NCBI GenBank assembly: GCA_964608315.1
Contig: CAZSNF010000001.1
Location: 1-64,000, forward strand
Source: VXPQ01 sp964608315
GTDB taxonomy: Bacteria; Bacteroidota; Rhodothermia; Rhodothermales; VXPQ01
Direction: 5' to 3'
Length of the DNA: 64,000 nucleotides
Of this stretch, positions 25,984-35,478 are shown piece after piece. The translations under genes were made by a program, and so were the position numbers. The notes under the pieces were generated by a model. The model had not been told where the DNA came from. It saw only the letters and a program-made list of their open reading frames with translations, and ran no database searches. The stretch's first letter is position 1; every line of letters starts with the position of its first letter.

Positions 25984-26915
25984 TGATGCGTACAGTCGTC
26001 ATGGCGTTTGGGGCGCTTGGTCTGTTCGGCGCTCCGGTTTCGGGAGCCGGGCAAGCCGGGGCTCAGCCGGCGGATACGCTTCGGGCTATCCCGCTGTCGG
26101 GAGCTGTTTTTGTGGATGCGCGCGCGTTGGGCATAGATCCTTTCGGAGCGATGTATGTGGCCGATGCGGGCCGCGACGTCGTATATACGATGAATGCGGG
26201 CGGGGAGCGCATTGCCGTGCTGGGCGGGCCGGGTTCGAAAGAGGGTGCGTTCGACGATCCTGCGGGCGTCGATCCGACCAATGGCCTGATGTTGTATGTA
26301 GCCGACGCGGGCAACCGGCGCATACAAATATTTTCTCGCTCCGGGGCCTGGCTCGGCGCCATTCCTCTGACGCGCAGCGGAGAGGATGTTTCGGCGCGCG
26401 TTACGTATCGCCGGCAGGATGCGGCGGCGTCCGATTATGCTTCCGGCGTTCCCGCCGCCGTGGAGACGTCTCCGGCGAACGAGATGTTCGTCGTGGATAT
26501 GGATCGGGGCGTGGTTCGCAAGTGGGATCAGGATCGGCGTCCGGCGGGAATCATTGGCGACGCCGGCGCCGGACCCGGCGCGCTCCTTGAACCGGTAGAC
26601 CTTGCTCTTGGGGCGAACGGGCTGTTGTACGTGGCGGACCGCCGGGCGGAATCTATCATGGTCTATGACCAGTACGGAACGTTCGTGCGCTCGATAGGCG
26701 GCGGGCTTGCGGGGCTTTCTGCGGTGGCTGCTACAGAGGAGCGGGTATACGCTGCGCTTGAGCAAGGTCTGGTGGCGTACGATGCAACCGGGCGTTTCGA
26801 GCGTCGCCTTGAAACGGATATGGATATGCACATCGTGGACATTGCTGCGGGACCGGACGGCGCCCTCTATGCGCTGGGAACGCAGCGCCTGTATCTGCTT
26901 GCGCCTTCGGAATGA
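25983..26915 (+). CDS. Exported NHL-repeat β-propeller protein
   Basis: A 310-residue protein with a signal peptide (MMRTVVMAFGALGLFGAPVSGAG) and a chain of propeller blades, recognisable as MYVADAGRDVVYTM, LYVADAGNRRIQIF, MFVVDMDRGVVRKW and LYVADRRAESIMVY, spaced 40-60 residues. NHL propellers usually bind proteins or polysaccharides; no catalytic motif is visible. It overlaps purD by one base at its start and the large outer-membrane gene by ATGA at its end, so it is translationally linked to both. It is most likely a periplasmic partner of the downstream barrel protein, by inference from context. Confidence 0.85.
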   Translation: MMRTVVMAFGALGLFGAPVSGAGQAGAQPADTLRAIPLSGAVFVDARALGIDPFGAMYVADAGRDVVYTMNAGGERIAVLGGPGSKEGAFDDPAGVDPTNGLMLYVADAGNRRIQIFSRSGAWLGAIPLTRSGEDVSARVTYRRQDAAASDYASGVPAAVETSPANEMFVVDMDRGVVRKWDQDRRPAGIIGDAGAGPGALLEPVDLALGANGLLYVADRRAESIMVYDQYGTFVRSIGGGLAGLSAVAATEERVYAALEQGLVAYDATGRFERRLETDMDMHIVDIAAGPDGALYALGTQRLYLLAPSE

Positions 26916-29900
26916 TTGCTCGACTCGTTGCGACGGGCATGGCGTTGGCGTTCGTCGCCGCGCCGGGGCGCGCGCAGGAAGCCGCGCCCACGCCGGAAAT
27001 TGCCCGGCGCGACACCCTTGACGCGTCGGCGGCGCAGCCGTTTCAACTGGTTCCTGTTGTATTGCCGGGGTCGGAGCGGGTGCTGGCCGACGGACAAGCG
27101 CTCGACGCGACGCGCTACCGACTGGACTATCGTCATGCTCGCCTCTGGGTGGACGACGTATCCGGAATAGCGTCGCTGATTGTCGAATATCGAACCCTGC
27201 CGTTTCGGTTCCGGGACTGGTATCGCCGCCATACGCTAACGGAAGCGCAGGACGACGAACAGGCCGGGCGCGCTCCGCCCCGCATGGAAGAAGAACCGCT
27301 TCGGTTGTTTCCCGCCGCTTCCGCCTTGCAGCACAACGGTTCGATTACGCGCGGCATGCTGGTGGGGAATAACCGGGATGTAACTCTTGAGTCCGGATTG
27401 CGTATGCAACTTGCAGGCCCTCTTTCCCGGCAGGTGCATGTGCAGGCGGTGCTGACCGACGAGAATACGCCGATTCTCCCGGAAGGGACGACTCAGCGCA
27501 TCGAGGAATTCGACCGCGTGTTCATTGGCCTGGACGTCCCCCATGCCCGGGCGGAGTTGGGAGATTTCGATTTCCGGTTTGCGTCTGGCGAATTCAGTGC
27601 GTTTTCCAGAAGATTGCAGGGCGCCTCGGTGACGACTTCCCTGCCTGATGGAGGGCATGTCGGGGGGCGGGCGAAGGCGGCGGGCGCGGTGGCGCGCGGC
27701 TTGTTCCGATCACAGGAAATAGAACCCGTCGACGGCGTACAGGGACCGTACCGGCTGGAAGGGGCCGAGGGAGAACGTTTCGTGCTTGTGGTGCCCGGCT
27801 CCGAAGCCGTGTTCGTGGATGGAGAACGCCTGGAGCGCGGCGAGACGAACGATTATGTAATTGATTACGCCACGGCGGAAATCTCTTTTACGTCGAATCG
27901 CATTGTTACGGCGGACATGCGCATCAAGGTCGAGTTTCAGTATTCGACCAGCAGTTTCACGCGCACGCTCGCCGGGGTGGAAATGGAGATGCATTTTCTC
28001 CAGCGCCCCGAAACGGCGGAGCGGGGAATGTCCGGGCGTTTCGGGATTTCCGTAATTCGGGAAGCGGACAGCCGGGATTTCAGCGAGGAATTCGGATTTG
28101 GCGCGGAGGATTCGCTGGCGCTTGCGCGCGCGGGGGACGAGACGGCCATGGCCGGGGCGGCGCAGCAGGTCGAATTCGATCCGGAAGCTCCGTACGTACA
28201 GTATCGTCGGGAAATTCGTCCGACGTCCGATACGGTGTATGTGGCGCTGGACCGGGCCCCTTTGTCTTCCGAAGCGGTGTTTCGCGTACGGTTCGCGTAT
28301 GTGGGAGAAGGCCTCGGGAGTTACGAACGTACGGGGCGGGCCGTCAACGGTATTTTGTATGAATACCGCGGCCCCGGAAGGGGGAGTTACCTTCCGGTGC
28401 GCCTGCTTCCCAAGCCGGAAATGCACCGCATGATCGATATGCGGGGCGCCTTTTCGCCCATACCTGCCCTTGAAGTGTTTGGCGAATGGGGGCGCAGCTT
28501 GCACGACCGGAATCGTTTGTCCGCGCTGGACGCCGCCGACGATCTGGGGGACGCCGTGCTGGCGGGCGTACGGCTGAAGCCGTTTTCTCTGGGCGGCGTT
28601 CGGTTGTCCGGGGAGGCGCGCAGGCGGCATGTGGCGTCGTCTTTTGTGGCCTTCGACCGCATTCGCCCGGTTGAATTTGCGCGCCGGTGGAACATTGCGT
28701 CCCGCCGCAATCCTGACGCAGGGAGTCTGTCCGCGGACGAGACGATCGACGAAGGCCATGTGCAGTTCGATTTTCTGGAGGGTTCCAGCGTACGGGGCGA
28801 ATTGGGGCGGATTGCATTGGGGGACGGTTTCGAGGCGGATCGCCGGGCGGCCTATGTGGCGATGCAGGAAGGCGGATTGCCCCGGTTCGAATACGAAATG
28901 GAGACTATTTCCGCCCGCGATTCGGCGGCGGGCGAGGAAGGGCAGTGGTTTCGCCAATCGGGATGGGTAGATTATGCGCTGGCCGGCGGGCGATTGTCCC
29001 CGCGCATCGAGTTCGAGCACGAGGATCGCATGCAGGAAGCGGTGGGCGCCGACAGCCTGCTGCGCCCGTCGTTTCGGTTTCTGGAGTTGCGTCCCGGCCT
29101 CGCCTGGCGAGGCGATGCGTTCGGCATGACGGCCTTTGTCGAGCGCCGCGCGGAGGACGACTGGATTGCAGGCCGCGTGGAGCCTGCCGCTGCGTCCTGG
29201 ACCGGACGCACTACGTTTGAATGGCGGCCCTCTTCCTTGCTGGATGCGGAAGGCGGCATCGGTTTTCGTACGCGGCGCTTCACCGAGCGTTTTCGCATTG
29301 CGCAGAACAGGCGCGACGCCGAATCTGTTCTTTTGAAACTGAGCGGGGCGTGGCGTCCGTTTTCCCGGATGATTCAGGCTAATGTGCTGTACGACGGCAT
29401 GACGGAACGCTCGCCTGTCTTGCAGGAGATATATATTCGCACGGGCCCCGAAATCGGGCAATTCGTATGGGAGGACGGAAACGGGGACGGTCTGGTGCAG
29501 ATAGATGAATTGCTCCCGGAACGATTGCCGAACGAAGGTTCCTACGTACGCACGTACGTGCCTTCGGATACGCTCGTGTCTGTGGTGAATGTTTTGAGTC
29601 GCCTTCGCCTGGAACTGGATCCGCAGCGCCGTTGGGGTCGCTCGGACAATCCCTGGAAACGCAGGTTGTCGCATGTAGCGACGCGGACCGTGATCGAAGT
29701 GCGGGAAAAAACGCGGGACCCGAATACGCTGTCCATCTATTTGCTGGACCTGGGCCGATTTCGGAATGCCGAGCACACGATGAACGGGCGGCTGCGGTTG
29801 GGGCAGGATATTTTTCTGTTTCGATCTCGTCCGGAGTACGGATTGGACATTTCCCTGAACCGGCTGCGCAGCTTGAGCGAACTGGCGGCCGGGCAGGAGG

Positions 29901-30427
29901 AACGGTTCGTGGACGGCTGGCGCATGGAAGGGCGATGGCGTCCGGGGCCGAATTGGGGATTGCGGGCCGTGGCTTCCGGCGAGCAGGATCGTCTCGCCAG
30001 CGACGCCTTTGCGTCCCGACGCTACGACGTATCCGGATTCCAGCTGGAGCCGGGCGTTTCTTATGCGGTTTCGGATCGCGTACAGGTCATGCTTTCCGCC
30101 TCGTACGGGCGCAAGAAAGATGCTTTCGCCGATCGTAATGCGCAGGTCCTGAAAGCGCCCGCCGAACTTCGGTATACCGTTCCCCGAAAACTCCAGACCA
30201 CGTTGCGCGCGGAAGCGGCCCGCGTCCGTCTTGATGGCGAAGCGCTTGGCCTGGCCCGGTTCGAACTGACGGACGGCAGGGGGCCGGGCTGGTCGAGTTT
30301 GTGGTCCTTTCGCGCGCAGTACACTGTGAACGCATACCTTCGGGCCACTTTTTCGTACGATGGGCGGGCGCCTGCCGACGCACCAGTCCTTCACACGATG
30401 CAAGTGCAAATGAGCGCGTTGTTTTAA
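26912..30427 (+). CDS. Large outer-membrane β-barrel protein, unknown role
   Basis: A 1171-residue protein with a signal peptide (MIARLVATGMALAFVAAPGRAQ). The N-terminal third carries strand-rich modules including GVQGPYRLEGAEGERFVLVV and YVIDYATAEISFTSNRIVT, a segment seen in large envelope proteins of Chlorobi/Ignavibacteria/Rhodothermota. The C-terminal 600 residues show alternating amphipathic strands ending in QVQMSALF, with the terminal Phe expected for BAM-dependent barrels. It contains an EF-hand-like DGNGDGLVQIDE loop (about 850). The start overlaps the NHL gene by four bases. The stop codon lies in a repeat end (TTTTAATCAGAGTTTCCTT). I cannot name a function; cargo export or polymer translocation are guesses. 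Confidence 0.8.
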   Translation: MIARLVATGMALAFVAAPGRAQEAAPTPEIARRDTLDASAAQPFQLVPVVLPGSERVLADGQALDATRYRLDYRHARLWVDDVSGIASLIVEYRTLPFRFRDWYRRHTLTEAQDDEQAGRAPPRMEEEPLRLFPAASALQHNGSITRGMLVGNNRDVTLESGLRMQLAGPLSRQVHVQAVLTDENTPILPEGTTQRIEEFDRVFIGLDVPHARAELGDFDFRFASGEFSAFSRRLQGASVTTSLPDGGHVGGRAKAAGAVARGLFRSQEIEPVDGVQGPYRLEGAEGERFVLVVPGSEAVFVDGERLERGETNDYVIDYATAEISFTSNRIVTADMRIKVEFQYSTSSFTRTLAGVEMEMHFLQRPETAERGMSGRFGISVIREADSRDFSEEFGFGAEDSLALARAGDETAMAGAAQQVEFDPEAPYVQYRREIRPTSDTVYVALDRAPLSSEAVFRVRFAYVGEGLGSYERTGRAVNGILYEYRGPGRGSYLPVRLLPKPEMHRMIDMRGAFSPIPALEVFGEWGRSLHDRNRLSALDAADDLGDAVLAGVRLKPFSLGGVRLSGEARRRHVASSFVAFDRIRPVEFARRWNIASRRNPDAGSLSADETIDEGHVQFDFLEGSSVRGELGRIALGDGFEADRRAAYVAMQEGGLPRFEYEMETISARDSAAGEEGQWFRQSGWVDYALAGGRLSPRIEFEHEDRMQEAVGADSLLRPSFRFLELRPGLAWRGDAFGMTAFVERRAEDDWIAGRVEPAAASWTGRTTFEWRPSSLLDAEGGIGFRTRRFTERFRIAQNRRDAESVLLKLSGAWRPFSRMIQANVLYDGMTERSPVLQEIYIRTGPEIGQFVWEDGNGDGLVQIDELLPERLPNEGSYVRTYVPSDTLVSVVNVLSRLRLELDPQRRWGRSDNPWKRRLSHVATRTVIEVREKTRDPNTLSIYLLDLGRFRNAEHTMNGRLRLGQDIFLFRSRPEYGLDISLNRLRSLSELAAGQEERFVDGWRMEGRWRPGPNWGLRAVASGEQDRLASDAFASRRYDVSGFQLEPGVSYAVSDRVQVMLSASYGRKKDAFADRNAQVLKAPAELRYTVPRKLQTTLRAEAARVRLDGEALGLARFELTDGRGPGWSSLWSFRAQYTVNAYLRATFSYDGRAPADAPVLHTMQVQMSALF

Positions 30428-30588
30428 TCAGAGTTTCCTTAAGGGCGGAATCGTAAATTCATGCAGAAACGTATCTGCTGTTTACGCGGCACAGGGCCGT
30501 TTGAAGTGCAGCATGGCGGACTCGCGTCCAAATTACGCAGCGCCCCGCGCAGCCTCCGCGATTTGCAGACTTAATCAGCGTATTTTTT
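30422..30588 (+). repeat. Two solo dispersed-repeat ends upstream of the R-M gene
   Basis: TTTTAATCAGAGTTTCCTT (30422-30440) provides the stop codon of the preceding gene. The second, CAGCCTCCGCGATTTGCAGA followed by CTTAATCAGCGTATTTTTT (30550-30588), lies 14 nt upstream of the restriction-modification gene. The DNA between them shows nothing else. Confidence 0.75.
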
Positions 30589-30601
30589 ACAGGGTCTGGA
30601 C

Positions 30602-33600
30602 ATGAGTCCAAAAATTTCCCTCTACGCCGCCTTACGGCATTTCGCCGATTCCGTACGGGAAAAATCCGGGCAATTCGTTCCGGGCGAGCCGGAGGACCAG
30701 CTCCGCGCGCCGTTTGAAGATTTCATGCGCGAGGCAGGCGAGGCGCTGGGTTTGCATATCGTCTGCGCGGGCGAGGCGCCCTTGCCGGATCGGCTGGGCC
30801 GTCCCGATTACGCGATCCACGCGAATGAGTTACTGGCCGGATACGTCGAACTCAAGGCGCCCGGCGTCGGCGCAGACGCCAAACGTTTCAAGGATCGCAA
30901 CCGCAAGCAATTCAAGCGCTTCTCGTCCGTTCCGAATATGCTCTATACGGACGGAAACGAATGGGCGCTGTATCGAAACGGCGAGCCCGTTGGCGATGCA
31001 GTTCGCCTCTCCGGCGATATCGTTACGGAAGGATCGCGCGCCGTAACGTCCGATGCGGCGGACGCAGTACAACGCCTGCTGAACGATTTTTTTCAATGGG
31101 ACCCGCACATTCCGGTAAATCGCAAGGGCCACGTCGAACTCAAGGGATTCGCCGAACTGCTGGCGCCTCTCTGCCGCATGTTGCGCGACGATGTGGCCGA
31201 TGCGCTCAACGACGTATCGTCGCCCCTCGTGCATCTGGCGGAAGATTGGCGGCACCTCCTGTTTCCGAACGCTTCGAACGAACAATTCGCCGACGCCTAC
31301 TCCCAGACGGTTACGTTCGCCCTGTTGCTGGCCCGTGGCGAAGGCGCCGATCCGCTTACGCTCGAAAGCGCAGAGAAAACCCTCGATGCGCAGCACAGCC
31401 TGTTGTCGCGGGCCTTGCAAATTCTGACGGACGACAGGGCGCGCTCCGATATCGATGCCTCGCTCGGTTTGCTGGTGCGCGTCATGGCCGCCGTGCCGCA
31501 TGCGGCGCTCGCGGGAGGCATTGAGGATCCGTGGCTTTATTTTTATGAGGATTTCCTTGCCGAATACGATCCCAAACTGCGTAAGGACGCGGGAGTCTAT
31601 TACACGCCGGTCGAGGTCGTTCGCGCACAGGTTCGCCTTATCGACAATTTGCTGGGGACCCGCCTCCGAAAACAATGGGGATTTGCGGACCAGGATGTGG
31701 TGACCCTGGATCCGGCAGCGGGAACGGGTACGTATCTGCTCGGCGTGATCGAACACGCTCTTGACCGAATCGGGAGGAATTGGGGCAAGGGAGCTGTCCC
31801 CGGGATAGCCAAAAGACTGGCGCGGAACCTGTACGGTTTCGAATTGATGGCAGGTCCCTATGCCGTGGCGGATATGCGCGTCAGCCGCGCGCTCGCCGAC
31901 GCGGGGGCTATGCTTCCCGCCGATGGCGTACGTATTTACCTTACGGATACGCTCGAAAGCCCGAACGCCGAAATACGTGACGAGGCGTTCTTTTTGCAGC
32001 CCATCTCGGAGCAGCGCCGCAAGGCGCTGGAAATCAAGAGCGAAACGTCCGTGATGGTTTGCCTCGGCAATCCGCCCTATGATCGGCATGAAGCGGCTAC
32101 GGACGACAACATTGCGCTCACGGGAAACTGGGTGCGTTGGGGGGACGGCAAATTGGAAGAAAAGGCTATTCTGGACAGTTTTACCGATCCGGTGAAGAAA
32201 GTCGGACATGGGGGCCACCTCAAAAATCTGTACAATCTGTACGTGTATTTCTGGCGCTGGGCCTTGTGGAAAGTTTTCGAGCAGAACAATGCGCCGGGCG
32301 TGGTCAGTTTCATAAGCGCTTCGAGCTATCTCGACGGACGCGCCTTCGCCGGGATGCGTCGGCATATGCGCTGGTGGTGCGACGAGATATGGATACTCGA
32401 CCTCGGCGGCGAAGGGCGTGGCCCTCGCAAGAGCGAGAACGTATTCGATATCCAGACGCCTGTGGCGATCGCTGTGGCGCTGCGCTCGGAGAAGGCGAAA
32501 AAGGCCAAGCGCTCTGCGGCGGACCCTGCGTTGTTCGACCGCCGATCAGACCAGGCGAAGGAAGTCGGGCCTGCCCGGGTGCATTACGCCCGCATCGAGG
32601 GAACGCGGGAGGAGAAACTTGCGGCGCTGGACGCGATAGACGGCTTCGACCGCATCGAATGGGAGACATGCCCGGACGACTGGCAGGCTCCGTTTCGTCC
32701 ACAGGGAAAGGGAGATTACTTTTCCTGGCCTCTGCTGACCAATTTGACGCCGTGGCAACACTCGGGCGTCCAGTTGAAGCGAACCTGGCCCATTGCGCCG
32801 GACATGGAAACGCTTGAACGTCGCTGGCGCGCGTTATTGAGGGCGGAGGACAGGGGCGAAGCGTTTCGCGAAACAGAAGATCGCGCAATAGACGGCGTTT
32901 ACCGCGGCTTCCTGGGCGAAAAGCAGAACGATTCGACTCCGATTTCCGAATTGCCTCGCGATGCGCCGCTGCCGGGAATCCAGCGATACGCCTACCGGTC
33001 CTTTGACAGGCAGCATATCATAGCGGACATGCGCTTGATGTCGCGCCCGAGGCCCGACCTGTGGCGCGCCCACAGCGAACGGCAGGTATATCTGACGAGT
33101 TTGTTTTCTCAGGCTCTCTCGTCAGGTCCTGCGCTGACTACCTCGGCATTGCTCCCGGACCTGGATCATTTTCGCGGTTCTTACGGCGCCAAGGCGGTTA
33201 TTCCTCTCTATGGTTCCGCCGACGCATCGAATCCGAATATTTCGCCCGGCCTGCTCGATCTGCTTGAGGGAGCTTATGGGCGCAACGTTACGCCGGAGGA
33301 CTTTCTCGCCTATCTGTATGGCGTAGCGGCCCAACCGGCCTTCACGGCGCGTTTCGCGAGCGAACTGGAGTCACGGGAGTTGCGCATTCCCCTGGCAAGA
33401 GACGCTACGCTATTCGAACAGGCGCGAAATGCGGGCGCCCGGCTGATCTGGTTTCATACCTACGCCGAGCGGTTTATACCTGTCGGCAAGCAGCGTGGAG
33501 AAGTACCTTCCGGAAGCGCAAGATGTATAAAGATCGTTCCTGATACTGCCGACGGATATCCCGAAACATTCTCGCACGATGACGCCACCCGAACGCTGCA

Positions 33601-33946
33601 CGTAGGCGAAGGCGCGTTCGCGCCCGTGTCTTCGGAGGTATACGAGTTCGAGGTGTCCGGCCTGAACGTCGTGCAATCGTGGCTGAAGTACCGCATGAAG
33701 AATGGGGCAGGCCGCAAATCCTCCCCGCTGGACGATATTCGTCCCGAATCGTGGACCAGCCAGTTCACGCACGAACTCCTCGAACTGCTCTGGGTGCTGG
33801 AGGAAACGGTCAACGGCTACCCGGCGCAGGAAATATTACTCGACGCGATCGTCGAAGGCGATTGCTTCAAGGAGAACGAATTTCCCATGCCCCCGGAAAG
33901 GATGCGCAATCTGAAAGGGGCGGGAACGCACGGCGTTTTGTTGTGA
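30602..33946 (+). CDS. Single-chain restriction-modification enzyme (type ISP/IIG-like)
   Basis: A 1114-residue protein combining nuclease and N6-adenine methyltransferase. The N-terminus has a PD-(D/E)xK-like site: Asp69 in GRPDY and Glu83/Lys85 in VELKA. After a helical connector comes the γ-class methyltransferase, with the SAM motif DPAAGTGTYL (370-379) preceded by YYTPVEVV and the catalytic NPPY at 490-493. The C-terminal 500 residues look like a target-recognition region of the type ISP family. No helicase Walker or DEAD box is present, unlike LlaGI-type ISP enzymes, so the organisation is closer to type IIG. It is one gene with no separate specificity subunit, and repeat remnants flank it on both sides, suggesting a mobile accessory locus. 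Confidence 0.85.
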   Translation: MSPKISLYAALRHFADSVREKSGQFVPGEPEDQLRAPFEDFMREAGEALGLHIVCAGEAPLPDRLGRPDYAIHANELLAGYVELKAPGVGADAKRFKDRNRKQFKRFSSVPNMLYTDGNEWALYRNGEPVGDAVRLSGDIVTEGSRAVTSDAADAVQRLLNDFFQWDPHIPVNRKGHVELKGFAELLAPLCRMLRDDVADALNDVSSPLVHLAEDWRHLLFPNASNEQFADAYSQTVTFALLLARGEGADPLTLESAEKTLDAQHSLLSRALQILTDDRARSDIDASLGLLVRVMAAVPHAALAGGIEDPWLYFYEDFLAEYDPKLRKDAGVYYTPVEVVRAQVRLIDNLLGTRLRKQWGFADQDVVTLDPAAGTGTYLLGVIEHALDRIGRNWGKGAVPGIAKRLARNLYGFELMAGPYAVADMRVSRALADAGAMLPADGVRIYLTDTLESPNAEIRDEAFFLQPISEQRRKALEIKSETSVMVCLGNPPYDRHEAATDDNIALTGNWVRWGDGKLEEKAILDSFTDPVKKVGHGGHLKNLYNLYVYFWRWALWKVFEQNNAPGVVSFISASSYLDGRAFAGMRRHMRWWCDEIWILDLGGEGRGPRKSENVFDIQTPVAIAVALRSEKAKKAKRSAADPALFDRRSDQAKEVGPARVHYARIEGTREEKLAALDAIDGFDRIEWETCPDDWQAPFRPQGKGDYFSWPLLTNLTPWQHSGVQLKRTWPIAPDMETLERRWRALLRAEDRGEAFRETEDRAIDGVYRGFLGEKQNDSTPISELPRDAPLPGIQRYAYRSFDRQHIIADMRLMSRPRPDLWRAHSERQVYLTSLFSQALSSGPALTTSALLPDLDHFRGSYGAKAVIPLYGSADASNPNISPGLLDLLEGAYGRNVTPEDFLAYLYGVAAQPAFTARFASELESRELRIPLARDATLFEQARNAGARLIWFHTYAERFIPVGKQRGEVPSGSARCIKIVPDTADGYPETFSHDDATRTLHVGEGAFAPVSSEVYEFEVSGLNVVQSWLKYRMKNGAGRKSSPLDDIRPESWTSQFTHELLELLWVLEETVNGYPAQEILLDAIVEGDCFKENEFPMPPERMRNLKGAGTHGVLL

Positions 33947-34030
33947 TTCGTCTTATTGTGATTCGCGGGATGCACAGTTTGTTTTGGCGAGGCTTCATGC
34001 ATGGATTCCCGGACATCGTAGTGCTGCGTC

Positions 34031-34060
34031 GAGCGAAGTGATTTTGATCAGAGCGCCCTA
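34031..34060 (+). repeat. Dispersed-repeat remnant upstream of murA
   Basis: GAGCGAAGTGATTTTGATCA followed by GAGCGCCCTA matches the right subterminal and terminal region of copy A4 (GAGCGAAGCGGTTTTGATCA…). It lies 11 nt before murA and 85 nt after the R-M gene. Confidence 0.7.
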
Positions 34061-34071
34061 TATTACGGGCT

Positions 34072-35391
34072 ATGGACAAACTCATCGTTGAAGGCGGACA
34101 TACGCTCACCGGCCCCTTGCCCGTGAGCGGTTCAAAGAATACGGCGCTGCCGCTTATGGCGGCGGCGCTGCTTGCGGACGGCGTTTCGACGCTATCCCGG
34201 ATTCCCGACCTGCGGGACGTCAAGACCTTTGCGCACGTCCTGCGCATTTCCGGCGCCGCGGTCCGGTTCGACGAGGGCCGGAACGAAATGACGGTGGACG
34301 CCAGCGGAGTGAATTATCCGGAAGCTCCGTATGAACTGGTGAAGAAGATGCGGGCCTCCTTTTATATGCTGGGGGCGCTCCTCGGGCGTTGCGGTCGCGC
34401 CCGCGTGTCGCTTCCCGGCGGATGCGCCTGGGGACCGCGTCCCGTAGACCTGCACCTTAAGGGCATGGAAGCATTCGGCGCCGACATTCGCCTGGAGCAT
34501 GGATACGTTGTTGCGGAAGCCAGGGAAGGGCGCCTGGATGGGGGCGTGTTTCGCATGGATCCGTCCAGCGTGGGGGCCACGATAAACCTTTTGCTGGCCT
34601 CTGTTACGGCGCGTGGGCCGTCCCGAATCGAGAACGCCGCTCGCGAGCCGGACGTCGTGACGTTTGGAAAGATGCTCCGCAAAATGGGCGCCTGCATCGA
34701 GGGACTTGGAACGGACACGATAGAAGTGGAAGGCGTGGATACGCTTTCTCCGGTGAATTTTTATAATGCGCCTGACCGCATCGAGTTGGGGACTTTTATG
34801 ATTGCGGCGGCCATTGCGGGCGAACCGGGCCGGGCCGTGCGCCTGACCGATGCGTCGCCCGAACACCTGGGCCCCGCCTTTATCGACGCCTTTACCGAAA
34901 CGGGCGCAGGCTATCGTCCGGGAAGCGACTACGTAGAGGTTACGGCCCCGGACGAGTTGCGGCCCGTGTCCATAGAAACCGCCGTGTATCCGGGTTTTCC
35001 CACCGATTTGCAGGCGCAGTGGACTGTTCTGCTGACTCGGGCGTCCGGCAATGCGCGGGTCCGCGACACCGTGTATTACGACCGCTTCAAGCATATCCCC
35101 GAGCTGCATCGCATGGGAGCAAACGCCATCGTTGTGCAGAACGAGGTGTTTATTGCGGGAGGAAATGATCTGCAGGGAGCCACAGTGATGAGCACCGACC
35201 TGCGGGCGGGCGTGTCACTTGTGCTGGCAGGCATGGTCGCCGAGGGCGAAACGCACGTGCTGCGCGTCTATCACCTGGACCGGGGTTATGAAGATATGGA
35301 CGGCAAACTGGCCCGCGCCGGCGTTGCTATCCGCCGCGTACAGTACGACGAATTTGCAGACCCGTCTGGCAAAGAGGCGGTTGCCGGATAG
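34072..35391 (+). CDS. murA: UDP-N-acetylglucosamine 1-carboxyvinyltransferase MurA
   Basis: MurA transfers enolpyruvate from PEP to UDP-GlcNAc, the first committed step of peptidoglycan synthesis. The 439-residue protein has Lys22-Asn23 in SGSKNTALP and the catalytic loop Cys118 in LPGGCAWGPRPVDLH; retaining Cys rather than Asp predicts fosfomycin sensitivity. C-terminal landmarks are GFPTDLQAQW and RAGVSLVLAGMVAEG. It appears monocistronic, followed by a convergent gene. Confidence 0.97.
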   Translation: MDKLIVEGGHTLTGPLPVSGSKNTALPLMAAALLADGVSTLSRIPDLRDVKTFAHVLRISGAAVRFDEGRNEMTVDASGVNYPEAPYELVKKMRASFYMLGALLGRCGRARVSLPGGCAWGPRPVDLHLKGMEAFGADIRLEHGYVVAEAREGRLDGGVFRMDPSSVGATINLLLASVTARGPSRIENAAREPDVVTFGKMLRKMGACIEGLGTDTIEVEGVDTLSPVNFYNAPDRIELGTFMIAAAIAGEPGRAVRLTDASPEHLGPAFIDAFTETGAGYRPGSDYVEVTAPDELRPVSIETAVYPGFPTDLQAQWTVLLTRASGNARVRDTVYYDRFKHIPELHRMGANAIVVQNEVFIAGGNDLQGATVMSTDLRAGVSLVLAGMVAEGETHVLRVYHLDRGYEDMDGKLARAGVAIRRVQYDEFADPSGKEAVAG

Positions 35392-35478
35392 CCGCCGCGC
35401 ATTGCATGTCTTTTGCGATGGGCTCCGGATCGGATTTTGGCGCCGCTTCGCACGCAGGGTGCGCAGGGTGCGGAATGG

